DNA from: Kazachstania africana CBS 2517
Lineage: Eukaryota; Ascomycota; Saccharomycetes; Saccharomycetales; Saccharomycetaceae
Reading direction: 5' to 3'
Assembly (NCBI RefSeq): GCF_000304475.1
Contig: NC_018940.1
Location: forward strand, 1,302,001-1,366,000
DNA: 64,000 nucleotides
Position numbers and translations under genes: made by a program. Of the stretch, positions 1 through 8,857 are shown piece after piece; within the stretch, counting starts at the first letter, position 1; every line of letters starts with the position of its first letter. The notes under the pieces are model-generated. The model was not told where the DNA came from. It saw nothing but the letters and a program-made list of their open reading frames with translations, and searched no databases.

Positions 1-1031
1 TACTAATGGGTATTTTCAAATCAAGTGCACTAACAGAACCTTTGCAAGTTTCGCTTGACGATATCAGAAATGTAGATACCAAAGGTAAGTGGTGGTTAGT
101 CGGATCTTCCTGGAAGGGTAATATGGAAACGGCATTTGAAGAGAATTCACAAACAAGAACTAAGGAGAAAAGGGTGGCAGAATCCTATATTAATATAGAT
201 GATGATTTATTCGATGATATTCCTGATTGGACACAGCTTGCTACTGAACAACGTATGAATACAGATGTTCGTCGTGCTATTTTTGTTAGCATTATGTCTG
301 CACAAGATTATATGGACGCATTTACAAAGTTGGAAAAACTCAACCTGAAAAATAAGCAGCTATTGGAGATTCCTAGAATTTTACTTCACTGTCTGTTGGC
401 AGATGGTGGTGAGAATGGATACAATCCTTATTATGGTTTAGTAGCAAGTAAAGCATCTGAGCACCATTCTCAATTGTCCAAATCATTTCAATTTTTGTTT
501 TGGGATGTCGTGAAGAAGTTTGAAGACAATGCAGACTCAGATTTAGAGGAAGATGATGATTTTGAAGCTAACGAAGACAAGAGGTTACGAAATATTGCAA
601 ATGAAGCTAAGTTTTTTGGATTTCTCGTATCAGAGAATATCTTACAGTTGAACAGTTTCAAGCATGTTCCTCTTATGGCAGGCCTTTCGCCCGATGGAAT
701 TCTGTTCATTGAAGTGCTTTTATATCAGCTCTTGATCACAATGGGTAAAAAATCAGAAAAAGCAGGTTCCAAGAGCCCTGACGGAAAAAGGGTATACTCC
801 TATAATAGAGACTTAATGCAAAAGATGATAACCACTGGTATTCAATTGGAGAACAGATCTATTTTACTCAAGGGTTTCAGGTGGTTCATTAAAAATAAAC
901 TTCAATACAAGAATTATCTTCCAGGCAAGGAAAACGAAAAGGCTTTTAAGAGAGACAGTAGACGCATAGCTTGGGCTATTTCAGAATTTACTTCTTTAAT
1001 AGATGACGAGTTGAACGATACGAATTATTGA
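1..1031 (+). CDS. SGD1: Sgd1/NOM1-like nucleolar MIF4G-MA3 protein, C-terminal part
   Basis: Partial gene. The reading frame is open from the left edge, so the true start lies outside the window and the ATG at 6 is probably internal. About 342 residues are visible, ending in a TGA at 1029-1031. The segment resembles the C-terminal MA3 region of yeast Sgd1 (NOM1 family), an essential nucleolar protein needed for 18S rRNA production. It contains an acidic stretch (DSDLEEDDDFEANED, about residues 180-194 of the visible part) between helical repeats. It converges with NUP2, as in S. cerevisiae (YLR336C/YLR335W), which supports the call. The amino-terminal MIF4G part cannot be assessed. Confidence 0.85.
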   Translation, partial: LMGIFKSSALTEPLQVSLDDIRNVDTKGKWWLVGSSWKGNMETAFEENSQTRTKEKRVAESYINIDDDLFDDIPDWTQLATEQRMNTDVRRAIFVSIMSAQDYMDAFTKLEKLNLKNKQLLEIPRILLHCLLADGGENGYNPYYGLVASKASEHHSQLSKSFQFLFWDVVKKFEDNADSDLEEDDDFEANEDKRLRNIANEAKFFGFLVSENILQLNSFKHVPLMAGLSPDGILFIEVLLYQLLITMGKKSEKAGSKSPDGKRVYSYNRDLMQKMITTGIQLENRSILLKGFRWFIKNKLQYKNYLPGKENEKAFKRDSRRIAWAISEFTSLIDDELNDTNY

Positions 1032-1110
1032 TTTATACAAATCACATGCAATGAATTGAAATCCGTCTAGTACAATAGGAGATTATTCTAACGTTACTTT
1101 ATATACACAA

Positions 1111-3312
1111 TTACATATCTTTTTTGGAATCTTCAATGGATTTTATGAATGAACGCCCATCAGCTTTTTGCTTAAACTTTACAATGAAAGTGATCAACTT
1201 CCCATCAGTATCAACAGTTGGAGTTCTGACTAAGTTATCATTATCCGCAGTCAATGGTTCATAATTGAATGACTTTACTATACTTGTATTCATTAGAATA
1301 TTACCCATACCATCAGACCTGCAGAGTAACCTGAGTTTAGATTTATCATCTTTTTGTTGCAGTAGTTTCATTTCACCAACACCGCGAGAATCGTAGTTTT
1401 TACTTTCAGGATTGAAGACCATTAGTTTAGCTCTTTGAGAAAAAATAACGATTTCGTTTTCTTCACCATTCTGCATATTTATTCCCCTTGGATCGTTAGC
1501 ATCAGCTTCCTTAGTTTCTTCTGCAGCAGCTGTTTCAGCCTCTGTATTTGCAGTACTTGAAGTTGGTGGTTGAGCGGTTCCTGTCGCTTGAGTGCTTTCT
1601 CCAAAGGGTAAAGAAAACTTGAATCCTGCAGTAGGAGTAGATTTGGGTTCGGAAGTAGCACTAGTACTTGAAGTGTTACTTGCTTGACCAAATGTAAAAG
1701 AAGGAGCGGCAGGGACATTGCCGAAAGAGAAAGCTGGTTTACCTTCTTTCTTTTCATTATCGCTTAGGGAAGGTGCTCCAAATGTAAATGATGGTTTTGG
1801 GGCGTCAGTTATCGTGGCATTTTCTGTATTTTCGGCTGGTTTTTTTCCAAAGGGTGAAGAAGAAATGTTAGATTCATCATTTGGTTTCTTGAAGGAAAAT
1901 GAAAACTGAGGTTTTCCATCTGTTTTAGAATCTTCGGCAGCATTTTTGTCTTTTGAAGCTACACTGAATGAGAAACTAGGTTTTTCTTGAACTTTCTTTG
2001 TTTCGACAGTTGGTTCTGAATTCTTTGCTTCTCCCTCAGCTATTTCAGTTGTTGGCTTTCCAAATGTGAACGATGCTTTTTCTTTTGATTCAGTAGGGTT
2101 CGCTTGTGTCATTGAACCAAATGTAAAAGATGGCTTCTTAACCTCTGGATGAGTGGACGTACTGTTTGTAAAGGGATTCCCAGTGGAATTTGACTCAGCA
2201 GACCCCAACGCCTTTACAGTAAATGGGTTAGACTCTTCATTGGTAGTATTAGCAGATACATTAAATGTAAAGGCAGTAGATGGTTGCGTTTCGGAATTTG
2301 ATGGCTTAGCAAAAGAGAAAGTTGCTGGTTGCTTTGATTCCTCTTTACTGGATTCAGTATCATTAGCGGTTACAGCTGAAGATGAAATTGCAGCAACGTC
2401 GTTTGTTTCTTCTTTTTCAGCAGTGTTTACTTGCGAACCAAAAGTAAGAGAGGGCTTTTTTATTTCATTAGTATTATCCTTGGCAGTTGTAACTGGCACA
2501 TTAAAAGTAAATGATGGCTTCTTTTTTTCTTCTGCATCGTTTTCTTTTGCGGCTTTATTAAAATTGAAGAAGGTTTTGTTTGCTTCGGTAGCGCCTGAAC
2601 TGTTTAACTCAAAAACATCACTCTTGGCTTTTCCTGTGAATGTAAAGCTTGGACCTTTAATTTCTATTTCGTTATCGCTGTCGCTATCAGCATTTTTCTG
2701 CTCAAGCTTTTTCTTATCAAAAGTGAAGGGAGAATCAGATGTAGTTGGCTTTGCCTGTAAGGTAAAAACTGGACCTTCAACCTTGACTTCTTCCTCTTCA
2801 GAAGAAGATGATGAAGATTCTTCTTCTGCGTCCTTATTTACAGGAGCTAAAGTTGGTGTTATAGATTTCTTTATTTCAATTGGCGGTGATGAGGCGGCAC
2901 CTGATGGAGCTGTTACTGGTGCAGCAATAACAGCTGGTGAATCTGAGCCGTTGATTGTCTTGAGGTAGGTCTCATACTTTGAGAAAACAGAAGAGAGATT
3001 GACGCAAGGGTCTCTATTTATAAAATCTGTTATCTTTTCTTTAAATTGAAGATTTAAAGCCTTTAATTTAGCGCCTTTGTCATCTTTTTCTGGGCTAGGC
3101 TTCTTATTAAAAGTGAATGCCTTACCAAAAGAGGACTCAGATTTTGCAACGGACTCTGAGTTAATGGATTTAAACGCCATCTTACGTTTTGGCATCGCAA
3201 TCTTTCTTTTGCTCATAATATCAGTTGATGCGACGGTAACTGTGGGTTCATCATCCTCGCTATTTTCTCTATTCTCTCTAGTCATTTGAGAGTCGGCAAT
3301 TCGCTTAGCCAT
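1111..3312 (-). CDS. NUP2: Nucleoporin Nup2 (FG repeats plus Ran-binding domain)
   Basis: Mobile nucleoporin of the nuclear basket that helps recycle karyopherin-alpha through Ran. The 733-residue product begins MAKRIADSQ, very like yeast Nup2. It has a basic stretch near residues 33-47 (SKRKIAMPKRKMAF), then a long low-complexity region with many FxFG/FTFG/FSFG units from about residue 90 to 580. A RanBP1-type domain occupies roughly residues 610-733 (VIFSQRAKLMVFN, then RLLCRSDGMGNILMN). S. cerevisiae Nup2 is about 720 residues, so this looks full length. It converges with SGD1, 79 bp apart. The same-size open frames on the opposite strand are shadows of the repeat region. Confidence 0.95.
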   Translation of the reverse strand: MAKRIADSQMTRENRENSEDDEPTVTVASTDIMSKRKIAMPKRKMAFKSINSESVAKSESSFGKAFTFNKKPSPEKDDKGAKLKALNLQFKEKITDFINRDPCVNLSSVFSKYETYLKTINGSDSPAVIAAPVTAPSGAASSPPIEIKKSITPTLAPVNKDAEEESSSSSSEEEEVKVEGPVFTLQAKPTTSDSPFTFDKKKLEQKNADSDSDNEIEIKGPSFTFTGKAKSDVFELNSSGATEANKTFFNFNKAAKENDAEEKKKPSFTFNVPVTTAKDNTNEIKKPSLTFGSQVNTAEKEETNDVAAISSSAVTANDTESSKEESKQPATFSFAKPSNSETQPSTAFTFNVSANTTNEESNPFTVKALGSAESNSTGNPFTNSTSTHPEVKKPSFTFGSMTQANPTESKEKASFTFGKPTTEIAEGEAKNSEPTVETKKVQEKPSFSFSVASKDKNAAEDSKTDGKPQFSFSFKKPNDESNISSSPFGKKPAENTENATITDAPKPSFTFGAPSLSDNEKKEGKPAFSFGNVPAAPSFTFGQASNTSSTSATSEPKSTPTAGFKFSLPFGESTQATGTAQPPTSSTANTEAETAAAEETKEADANDPRGINMQNGEENEIVIFSQRAKLMVFNPESKNYDSRGVGEMKLLQQKDDKSKLRLLCRSDGMGNILMNTSIVKSFNYEPLTADNDNLVRTPTVDTDGKLITFIVKFKQKADGRSFIKSIEDSKKDM

Positions 3313-3397
3313 AGCGTACGTGTCAATTCTTTACACTGCTCGTTGACTACAGTAAGTATGGTTTATTCATAAATCTATAAATTTTCAATAAAACGGT

Positions 3398-3424
3398 AAA
3401 AAAAAAAAAAAAAAAAAAAAAAAA
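3398..3424. repeat. 27-nt poly(A) run
   Basis: An uninterrupted run of 27 A residues on the + strand lies between the tRNA-Glu terminator and the NUP2 start. On the NUP2 strand it is a poly(dT) tract about 85 bp upstream of the ATG. Long poly(dA:dT) tracts exclude nucleosomes in yeast promoters, so a promoter role is likely. Its exact length is prone to sequencing error. Confidence 0.8.
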
Positions 3425-3470
3425 TAAAAATTAATTGAAAAACTCGGATAATAGTAGTTTTGAAAATGTC

Positions 3471-3475
3471 AAAAA
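3471..3475 (-). terminator. Pol III terminator of tRNA-Glu
   Basis: Five consecutive T residues on the minus strand begin 4 nt after the mature 3' end of the tRNA-Glu gene. This is the standard yeast Pol III termination signal. Confidence 0.75.
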
Positions 3476-3479
3476 TTTT

Positions 3480-3551
3480 CTCCGATACGGGGAGTCGAAC
3501 CCCGGTCTCCACGGTGAAAGCGTGATGTGATAGCCGTTACACTATATCGGA
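3480..3551 (-). tRNA. tE(UUC): tRNA-Glu (UUC)
   Basis: A 72-nt intronless tRNA gene on the minus strand. Read 5' to 3' it begins TCCGATATAG, has an anticodon loop CTTTCAC (anticodon TTC) and the T-arm GGGGTTCGACTCCCC, and closes with a matching acceptor strand CTATCGGA-like pairing to the 5' end. A T5 run follows directly (3475 down to 3471) and serves as the Pol III terminator. The sequence is essentially the yeast tRNA-Glu(UUC). S. cerevisiae also has, as I recall, a tRNA-Glu in this part of chromosome XII. Confidence 0.97.
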
Positions 3552-4029
3552 TTATATTTCATAAAAATTATTTAGTTCAAAGTGCCCTTAGTTTAACAAA
3601 ATTAATAAAAATGGCGCACACCGGGACATAATTAGAGGTAACCATATCACAACAGACTTGCAATTTAAAGCCCTGCTAGGCTACCATATATGTTGAAGTT
3701 TAATTAAAAATGGTTCATGTTTAGTATTAGATCACAAAGCAGTATTAAATTTCGCAAGAACTAGGAAACGTGCAAAAGTTAATGCAGTATGAATTATTAT
3801 CTATAACGTTATAAGACTGCAGAGAGGTAATTCTTCTTTTCCACTGTCAACTCATTGGAACAAGCAAGCTCACGGCCTATTGCCGCCACATTTGCCGTAT
3901 TGTATAAGGTAACGCGTACTGTTACATTACATGGTCACCTCAGAGTTTCTTGGCTTGTTTTCTGGCCCAGTGTGTTTCTCGATACTAAAACAAACAACTC
4001 TGAAAGCTTTCCTCGTTTGACTGTTTGTT
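3552..4029. other. Intergenic region without a recognised gene
   Basis: About 480 bp between tRNA-Glu and the promoter of RPS25. Short open frames here (for example 3855-4100) have no recognisable product. I looked for a Ty long terminal repeat because LTRs cluster near tRNA genes, and saw no convincing TG...CA-bounded element. An ACGCGT hexamer lies at 3912-3917 but is far from any start codon. Confidence 0.5.
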
Positions 4030-4054
4030 ACACCCATACCGCTACCCATACACC
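4030..4054 (+). promoter_or_regulatory. Tandem Rap1-like sites of the RPS25 promoter
   Basis: Two close matches to the Rap1 site (ACACCCATACA type) lie in the same orientation: ACACCCATACC at 4030-4040 and TACCCATACACC at 4043-4054. Paired Rap1 sites are a hallmark of yeast ribosomal protein promoters. They sit about 270 bp upstream of a TATA-like AATATATACA (4321-4330) and 616 bp or more upstream of the ATG. That distance fits a transcription start near 4370 followed by a 5'UTR intron. Confidence 0.75.
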
Positions 4055-4400
4055 TCATAGTATATTCTGTTTTTTCCCGCCTCTGTTTATCAAAATTTGA
4101 AAATAGAAAGGGAAAGGACTAAAATGTTTTCAGAAATCCATGTCTCTTTCTATCTCCGGCACTCCCACAGAGCGCATTTGGCAGGAAATGCATATGACAA
4201 TTAGGCCGATGGAAGGATAGACACAATGAATTGCAGGCTGCCAGGCCCCCAACACTCGCACGGATACGCAAACGGTGAACGCATTTTGTCAATCTCGCCG
4301 GGCCTAGCGTAATGGTAAAAAATATATACAAGAGCTGGTCTTCTCATTCAAGATTGTATTTTTGTATTCTGTATAATAAGCAAGCCAAGTCCGTTTTAGA

Positions 4401-4659
4401 GTATGTGCAAAGTGCTAAATAGGTCATTTTTGAATAATGGTGTAGCTAGACCAGAGATATCACACGATTCCCCTTCCAAAAAGCGTGGTGTTTATGAATT
4501 TCATTATTATTAAGGAATCTTGTTTCACCAGATTCAATTAAGTCACAAGTCCAATAAGCAGCGTAATTTTGGAACTAGAATAATCCCATTTCAAGGAATG
4601 ACCGTGCTACAATTCATGAGAAATTATCAAATTTTACTAACTTTTAATTAATTTAATAG
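4401..4659 (+). other. Probable 5'UTR intron of RPS25
   Basis: The stretch has a full set of yeast splice signals in order: 5' splice site GTATGT at 4401-4406, a perfect TACTAAC branch site at 4635-4641, and a TAG 3' splice site ending at 4659, 18 nt after the branch heptamer. The 259-nt intron ends 10 nt before the RPS25 ATG. A TATA-like element at about 4321 would place a short non-coding first exon near 4370-4400. I saw no clear snoRNA boxes inside the intron. Confidence 0.75.
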
Positions 4660-4669
4660 AACATAAACC

Positions 4670-4993
4670 ATGCCTCCAAAGCAACAAGTATCTAAAGCTG
4701 CTAAAGCTGCTGCCGCTATGGCCGGTGGTAAGAAATCCAAGAAGAAGTGGTCCAAGAAGTCCCACAAGGACAAGGCTCAACACGCTGTCATCTTAGACCA
4801 AGAAAAATACGACAGAATCTTAAAGGAAGTCCCAACTTACAGATACGTTTCTGTCTCTGTCTTAGTCGATAGATTAAAGATCGGTGGTTCTTTAGCTAGA
4901 GTCGCTTTAAGAGACTTAGAAAGCAAGGGTATCATCAAGCCAGTTTCTAACCACGCTACCCAAGCCATCTACACCAGAGCTGCTGCTGAATAA
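4670..4993 (+). CDS. RPS25: 40S ribosomal protein eS25 (Rps25)
   Basis: The 107-residue product is a near-identical match to yeast Rps25 in length and sequence. It has a Lys/Ala-rich amino-terminal tail ([20 protein letters not shown]) and a winged-helix body containing [19 protein letters not shown]. The protein sits on the head of the 40S subunit near the tRNA exit site and is needed for some IRES-driven initiation. Codon choice is strongly biased (TTA/GCT/AAG-rich), as for a highly expressed gene. Rap1 sites and a probable 5'UTR intron lie upstream. S. cerevisiae has two copies (YGR027C, YLR333C); the NUP2 neighbour points to the chromosome XII copy. Confidence 0.98.
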   Translation: MPPKQQVSKAAKAAAAMAGGKKSKKKWSKKSHKDKAQHAVILDQEKYDRILKEVPTYRYVSVSVLVDRLKIGGSLARVALRDLESKGIIKPVSNHATQAIYTRAAAE

Positions 4994-6006
4994 ATATAGT
5001 TCTATATTTTATAATCACGTATAGTCATTAAATTTTTCAAATATTAAAAAACTATTCTAAATACTTGCCCTTCACCATACTCTTGTAGCTTGGCTCTCAA
5101 ATGCAGTGATGGATTCTAGGCGATGGTCGCCATTCTTAAACCCTAAGCTTTGTTCATCCGTCCCATCGTTAGTGATGATGCATGTTCGTTAGAACCTGTT
5201 TTAATTTTTTTTTTCGCTTTACGAATATATAAAGAGACGCAAGATTTGTACTTTTCAAAAATATACAGTACTTTTCTTACATTTTATTAATATGTTAAAG
5301 TAACCAGAAATGTACCTTGGATTGAAACTGCTAGTAAGCTGTTTCAATACATATTGTCATTTCTATGAAATAGACTAACGAAGTTTATATGATTATGACA
5401 ACTTATGGTCTTTGACCGTTCTGAGGAAGTATATGCAGGAACCATTGTTATTTAGGAATTCTTCGTTTATGATCTTCGTTATATTTCACAAATATCATTA
5501 TGAGTTCATAATGGATCATTGATAGCAAAACAAGGATCTTTTTTATTGATGAATGGCATTCCACAATTTGTCTTATATTATCCGGCGATGATTCTTCAGA
5601 ATATGTGCCAGGATTAACATCATGCATCACCATCTGAATTTTTTTTAAAAATTCTGTTTCAAGCAATCAATGGTTTTCTTGGCTTTGTAATTTTAATAAT
5701 TCTTTGAATTGAATGATGATAAAACTTTTTTTTCAGTTCTGCTTCTGAGCATACAGGAAGATAACCCATATTACCAAAATCAATATCTGAAATTTCAAAG
5801 AAAGTAAGTAATTCTTGTTAATATAAACTCTTGTAAAACTGAATTGTCGGTATTGACAACAATATTACTTTTACAATTGCCTTACGTCACGAACAGTAGA
5901 TGCTTCGTAGGTTTTAATTTTAGCTAAATTTTATCCTTTTTGAAGAACAAAATATTAAACAGTATATTTTAGTTATTTTTTTGATCGAACTAACTATTAT
6001 TAATTT
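4994..6006. other. 1-kb intergenic region with weak, broken coding potential
   Basis: Between RPS25 and the PUF gene. The left half holds the RPS25 3' end, a T10 run near 5203-5212 and no gene I can support. On the minus strand two adjacent open frames occur: 5769-5659 (begins MGYLPVCSEAELKKKF) and 5666-5448 (no ATG at its left limit; contains NPGTYSEESSPDNIRQ). They are in different frames with stops within 12 nt of each other, so no intact gene is present. I do not recognise a family. They could be a decayed gene or chance open frames. Confidence 0.4.
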
Positions 6007-6011
6007 ACATA

Positions 6012-7493
6012 CTATTTTCGAAGTCTGAGATTGTTGTTCATCTTGATCTTTTTTGATATTTTCTTACCATGCGGAGTGTCCTTAACTTCATCAGTTAATA
6101 ATGGTAATATTTTATTTACCAATTGATTATATAATAGAATGTTATTCTGTCTGGATGAAGCTAATGCAGTCTGTAGAACGTAATTCCCATACTTATCATT
6201 TAATAGTACATTTATTGAATTAAAAGTGTTACCTTTTGCTCCATATGAAAGAAATTCCTTTATAATCACATCTGCCACATTTGGATTCTTTAGCAATAAC
6301 TCAATGATATTAGAACTAAATTTATGGTTCGAAATGGTCGTCAATTTCCCCTTCAAATTATTCAAAATATCAAAAGTGTACTTACATGAGTAAATGTTTT
6401 GTTCCATTTTAATAATATATTGTATGACATAATTACCATAAGCGTCAAAACTTAAACTTTCTGCATTTTTAACTATATGCCCAATTAAAGTCGCGACCTG
6501 ATTACTCGTGCCATAATCAATACAACGTTGAATAATACAGCATCCAAACTTATCTTTCGATATTGAGATACAATTTTGTAACATAATTTGATAAATTCCT
6601 ATCAACGCTTCTGGATCGAATTTCGCCAGTATTTTTTGAATAATATGATTACTGTTAGGATCATGACAAAATTGGATTAAATCATTATCAATTAATTTGA
6701 TTATTTGCTCTTGTTCTTGGATGGTTTCTACACAATCAACCAAAGATTGAATGACCCTTGTTCCATGAATATCCGTAGCAATAGAGTTGAATTGTCCCGC
6801 AATAGTTTTCAATAAATTTACTCTATTTTCAAGACTAACAGAAATGATTAGCTTTTGAATAAAGTAGTTACCATATGAATTCAAAATTAATCCTATTATA
6901 TCCTTCTCGATAATCTTATAAATCACATCAATCTCGTGACGGTTCAATTTATCTAAATATGACTGCAAAATCTTGCAAGTCTGATAATCTGTTGCTAAAT
7001 TAATTATTTCATTTTTATCAAATTTATAGCTACTTTTGCCATTTTGCAAAAACTCTTGATAATCACACGAAGATCTTTTTTTGGCTTTATTCCCACTATG
7101 ACCTGGATAAAACTTTGAGAATTGAGATGTCCCTGGAAACCAGGATGATGAGACTGTATTCCATGAAAGGTCAGTAGTGAAAATGGAAAGATATAAACTC
7201 AGGCAATCACGATTTATGGAGTATATAGGGTCTGAATCCAAGGTCATTGACATTGTCTGATTTAGTTCATTTCCAAAATCTTCTGATTTTTTATAGTCTT
7301 GATTTAACAGTAGTAAATCTAGTGTCAACTGTTCGGAATGAGCGTCGCTTACCTTTAAATTGTTGGTTTTTGTATGACACCATAAGCTATCACATTTAAA
7401 AATATGTAAATCCATAGAATCATTCTTTAGTCCACTCACAGTGGTGAAGTTATTAAGCGTGGCTAGTTGCTCTTTGAATGCGTGATTGATCAT
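6012..7493 (-). CDS. Short divergent Pumilio/PUF-family RNA-binding protein
   Basis: The 493-residue protein carries a PUF RNA-binding domain over roughly residues 165-485. PUF proteins bind 3'UTR motifs beginning UGUA and promote mRNA decay or repression. Repeat cores are visible: NSYGNYFIQ, DIHGTRVIQ, DPNSNHIIQ, DKFGCCIIQ, DAYGNYVIQ, HKFSSNIIE and DKYGNYVLQ, ending with a DTPHGKKI tail. The last four read NYQ, SNE, NYQ and a Cys/Gln type, which fits UGUA recognition. The GCC and HKF..N repeats are closest to yeast Puf4, but Puf4 is about 888 residues and the first repeat here (DYQTCKILQ) is degenerate. The amino-terminal 160 residues are not recognisable. It may be a fast-evolving Puf4-like paralogue. 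Confidence 0.8.
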   Translation of the reverse strand: MINHAFKEQLATLNNFTTVSGLKNDSMDLHIFKCDSLWCHTKTNNLKVSDAHSEQLTLDLLLLNQDYKKSEDFGNELNQTMSMTLDSDPIYSINRDCLSLYLSIFTTDLSWNTVSSSWFPGTSQFSKFYPGHSGNKAKKRSSCDYQEFLQNGKSSYKFDKNEIINLATDYQTCKILQSYLDKLNRHEIDVIYKIIEKDIIGLILNSYGNYFIQKLIISVSLENRVNLLKTIAGQFNSIATDIHGTRVIQSLVDCVETIQEQEQIIKLIDNDLIQFCHDPNSNHIIQKILAKFDPEALIGIYQIMLQNCISISKDKFGCCIIQRCIDYGTSNQVATLIGHIVKNAESLSFDAYGNYVIQYIIKMEQNIYSCKYTFDILNNLKGKLTTISNHKFSSNIIELLLKNPNVADVIIKEFLSYGAKGNTFNSINVLLNDKYGNYVLQTALASSRQNNILLYNQLVNKILPLLTDEVKDTPHGKKISKKIKMNNNLRLRK

Positions 7494-7681
7494 TATTTAC
7501 AGAAACGAGAATGCCTAATATATACATCCTATATTAGTGAGTGGCCTATTCCCGTTGTTAGACCTCATAACCCCAATTTCTGTTAACTATAAAACTCTGT
7601 CACACTTTTTGTGACTATGCTTAATAAATTTTATAGTCCTGTCACTTATCATCATACCGTGAAAAGAAAGAAAATTAAAGT

Positions 7682-8584
7682 CTATCCAAATCCTGCCCAC
7701 TCAACAGAAAAGAATGAGACGTCATCCTCCTTATTCAGGAGGAGATTTTGTACAGTCCTGTCGCTTTTCTCTCGGTTCCCATGCTTTACACCACCTATGA
7801 CCCAAAGTTTTTTCACTGTCGTTCCTAATCTTGCACCGCATGCCAATTCTAACATATCAATTGGTTCGTTATAGTAATCTAGAGCATTGCGGACGGTCAT
7901 GTGTGAATGGTAGTTGAGAGGATCACCGGGATATGCTATATATTTGCCCCCAAACCTTGCACCTGGGGACATGATATAATTCTGTTCCCTTAGTGATTGA
8001 AAAAGGAGATAGTTGTCCCAGGAACTGTAATTAGCAACAAGGTAATTTATGATTTTACCGCTTATTTGCTGGTTACTAAAATGGTTCATAAGGTCAGAGG
8101 TATCTGATGTTCGTACGAACAAGGATGATTCTATCAATGCATTTGATTCCGATGCACCTTTGTCAATTCTCGACTCTATCCCCAGTTTTTTCATTTTTAA
8201 AATATGTTGCTCTTGCTTATATTTCTTTTGTAACTCAAAAGATTTCTGCAAACGTAGTTTCGATTCTTGCTCCAACTGTTCACTTTGCGAATCTAACAAT
8301 TCACTAAACCTTGATGAGATCGGTCCATTCATTACACTGAACTTAGCACACCCATTTATATACAACCATATAGCTTCTTCTACCATTAATTTTAAAGGAA
8401 CCGATAGAAACAAATTCTGTTGCGTCGCCAGAGGCAAAGTACCTGACAGAGTACCAGTGATACCAATTTTCCTGATCGCTTCTATCGACGCAATGTCGAA
8501 TATTAGAGGCGACAAGATAACTTCATTGGCATCTTCTGACACAAACACCTTTATCTCAACAGGCTTCTGCTTTAAACCATCCAT
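7682..8584 (-). CDS. SEN34: tRNA-splicing endonuclease catalytic subunit Sen34
   Basis: Catalytic subunit of the heterotetrameric tRNA-splicing endonuclease, cutting the 3' splice site of pre-tRNAs on the mitochondrial surface. The C-terminal nuclease domain has GGKYIAYPGDPLNYHSH (catalytic His near residue 226-228), a conserved LGTTVKKLWVIGG with the catalytic Lys, and ends FFSVEWAGFG, as in yeast Sen34. The open frame extends upstream to 8626 through a TTG. I chose the ATG at 8584, giving 300 residues (S. cerevisiae about 275). It is divergent from RFA1, as in S. cerevisiae (YAR008W/YAR007C). Confidence 0.95.
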   Translation of the reverse strand: MDGLKQKPVEIKVFVSEDANEVILSPLIFDIASIEAIRKIGITGTLSGTLPLATQQNLFLSVPLKLMVEEAIWLYINGCAKFSVMNGPISSRFSELLDSQSEQLEQESKLRLQKSFELQKKYKQEQHILKMKKLGIESRIDKGASESNALIESSLFVRTSDTSDLMNHFSNQQISGKIINYLVANYSSWDNYLLFQSLREQNYIMSPGARFGGKYIAYPGDPLNYHSHMTVRNALDYYNEPIDMLELACGARLGTTVKKLWVIGGVKHGNREKSDRTVQNLLLNKEDDVSFFSVEWAGFG

Positions 8585-8700
8585 TGATACACACTCCTCG
8601 TAGCTATATGAACCATCGACTGCCAACTAAAAGAAGAGCTCATCGCAATTTTTCTTCAATATCGAAACTTCAAGACCGGAAGCGTTACCCTGAAACAACT

Positions 8701-8735
8701 ACGCGAAACTTGTCAGAAATTGAGGAAAGACGCGT
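8701..8735. promoter_or_regulatory. MCB elements in the SEN34-RFA1 promoter
   Basis: A perfect MluI cell-cycle box ACGCGT lies at 8730-8735 and a related ACGCGA at 8701-8706, within the 273-bp divergent promoter. MCB sites bind MBF (Mbp1-Swi6) and drive G1/S expression of replication genes. The perfect site is 123 bp upstream of the RFA1 ATG, where S. cerevisiae RFA1 also uses MCBs. Confidence 0.75.
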
Positions 8736-8857
8736 AACGAGGAAGAATGAGATTAAATACCAACCAGTTCGATCGATTTAGTGATACATCAACATTTCAT
8801 ACCATCATACATCACCTCAGTGAGTACAGTAAACTATAAGGTACATATTTACTCATA

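Noticed and set aside
2153..2968. 271-residue open frame on the + strand
   Set aside because: It lies wholly opposite the FG-repeat region of NUP2; repeat-biased codons keep the antisense frame open by chance.
3552..4029. Solo Ty LTR near tRNA-Glu
   Set aside because: No TG...CA boundaries with a target duplication and no match to delta, sigma or tau ends that I could recognise.
3855..4331. Two open frames of 70-81 residues between tRNA-Glu and RPS25
   Set aside because: They overlap the Rap1 sites and TATA region of RPS25 and have no recognisable product.
5448..5666. 72-residue minus-strand frame as a gene
   Set aside because: It begins with TTG, not ATG, and the adjoining upstream frame is in another phase. 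A +1 shift at GCT TGA was considered, but no family could be recognised, so no gene is called.
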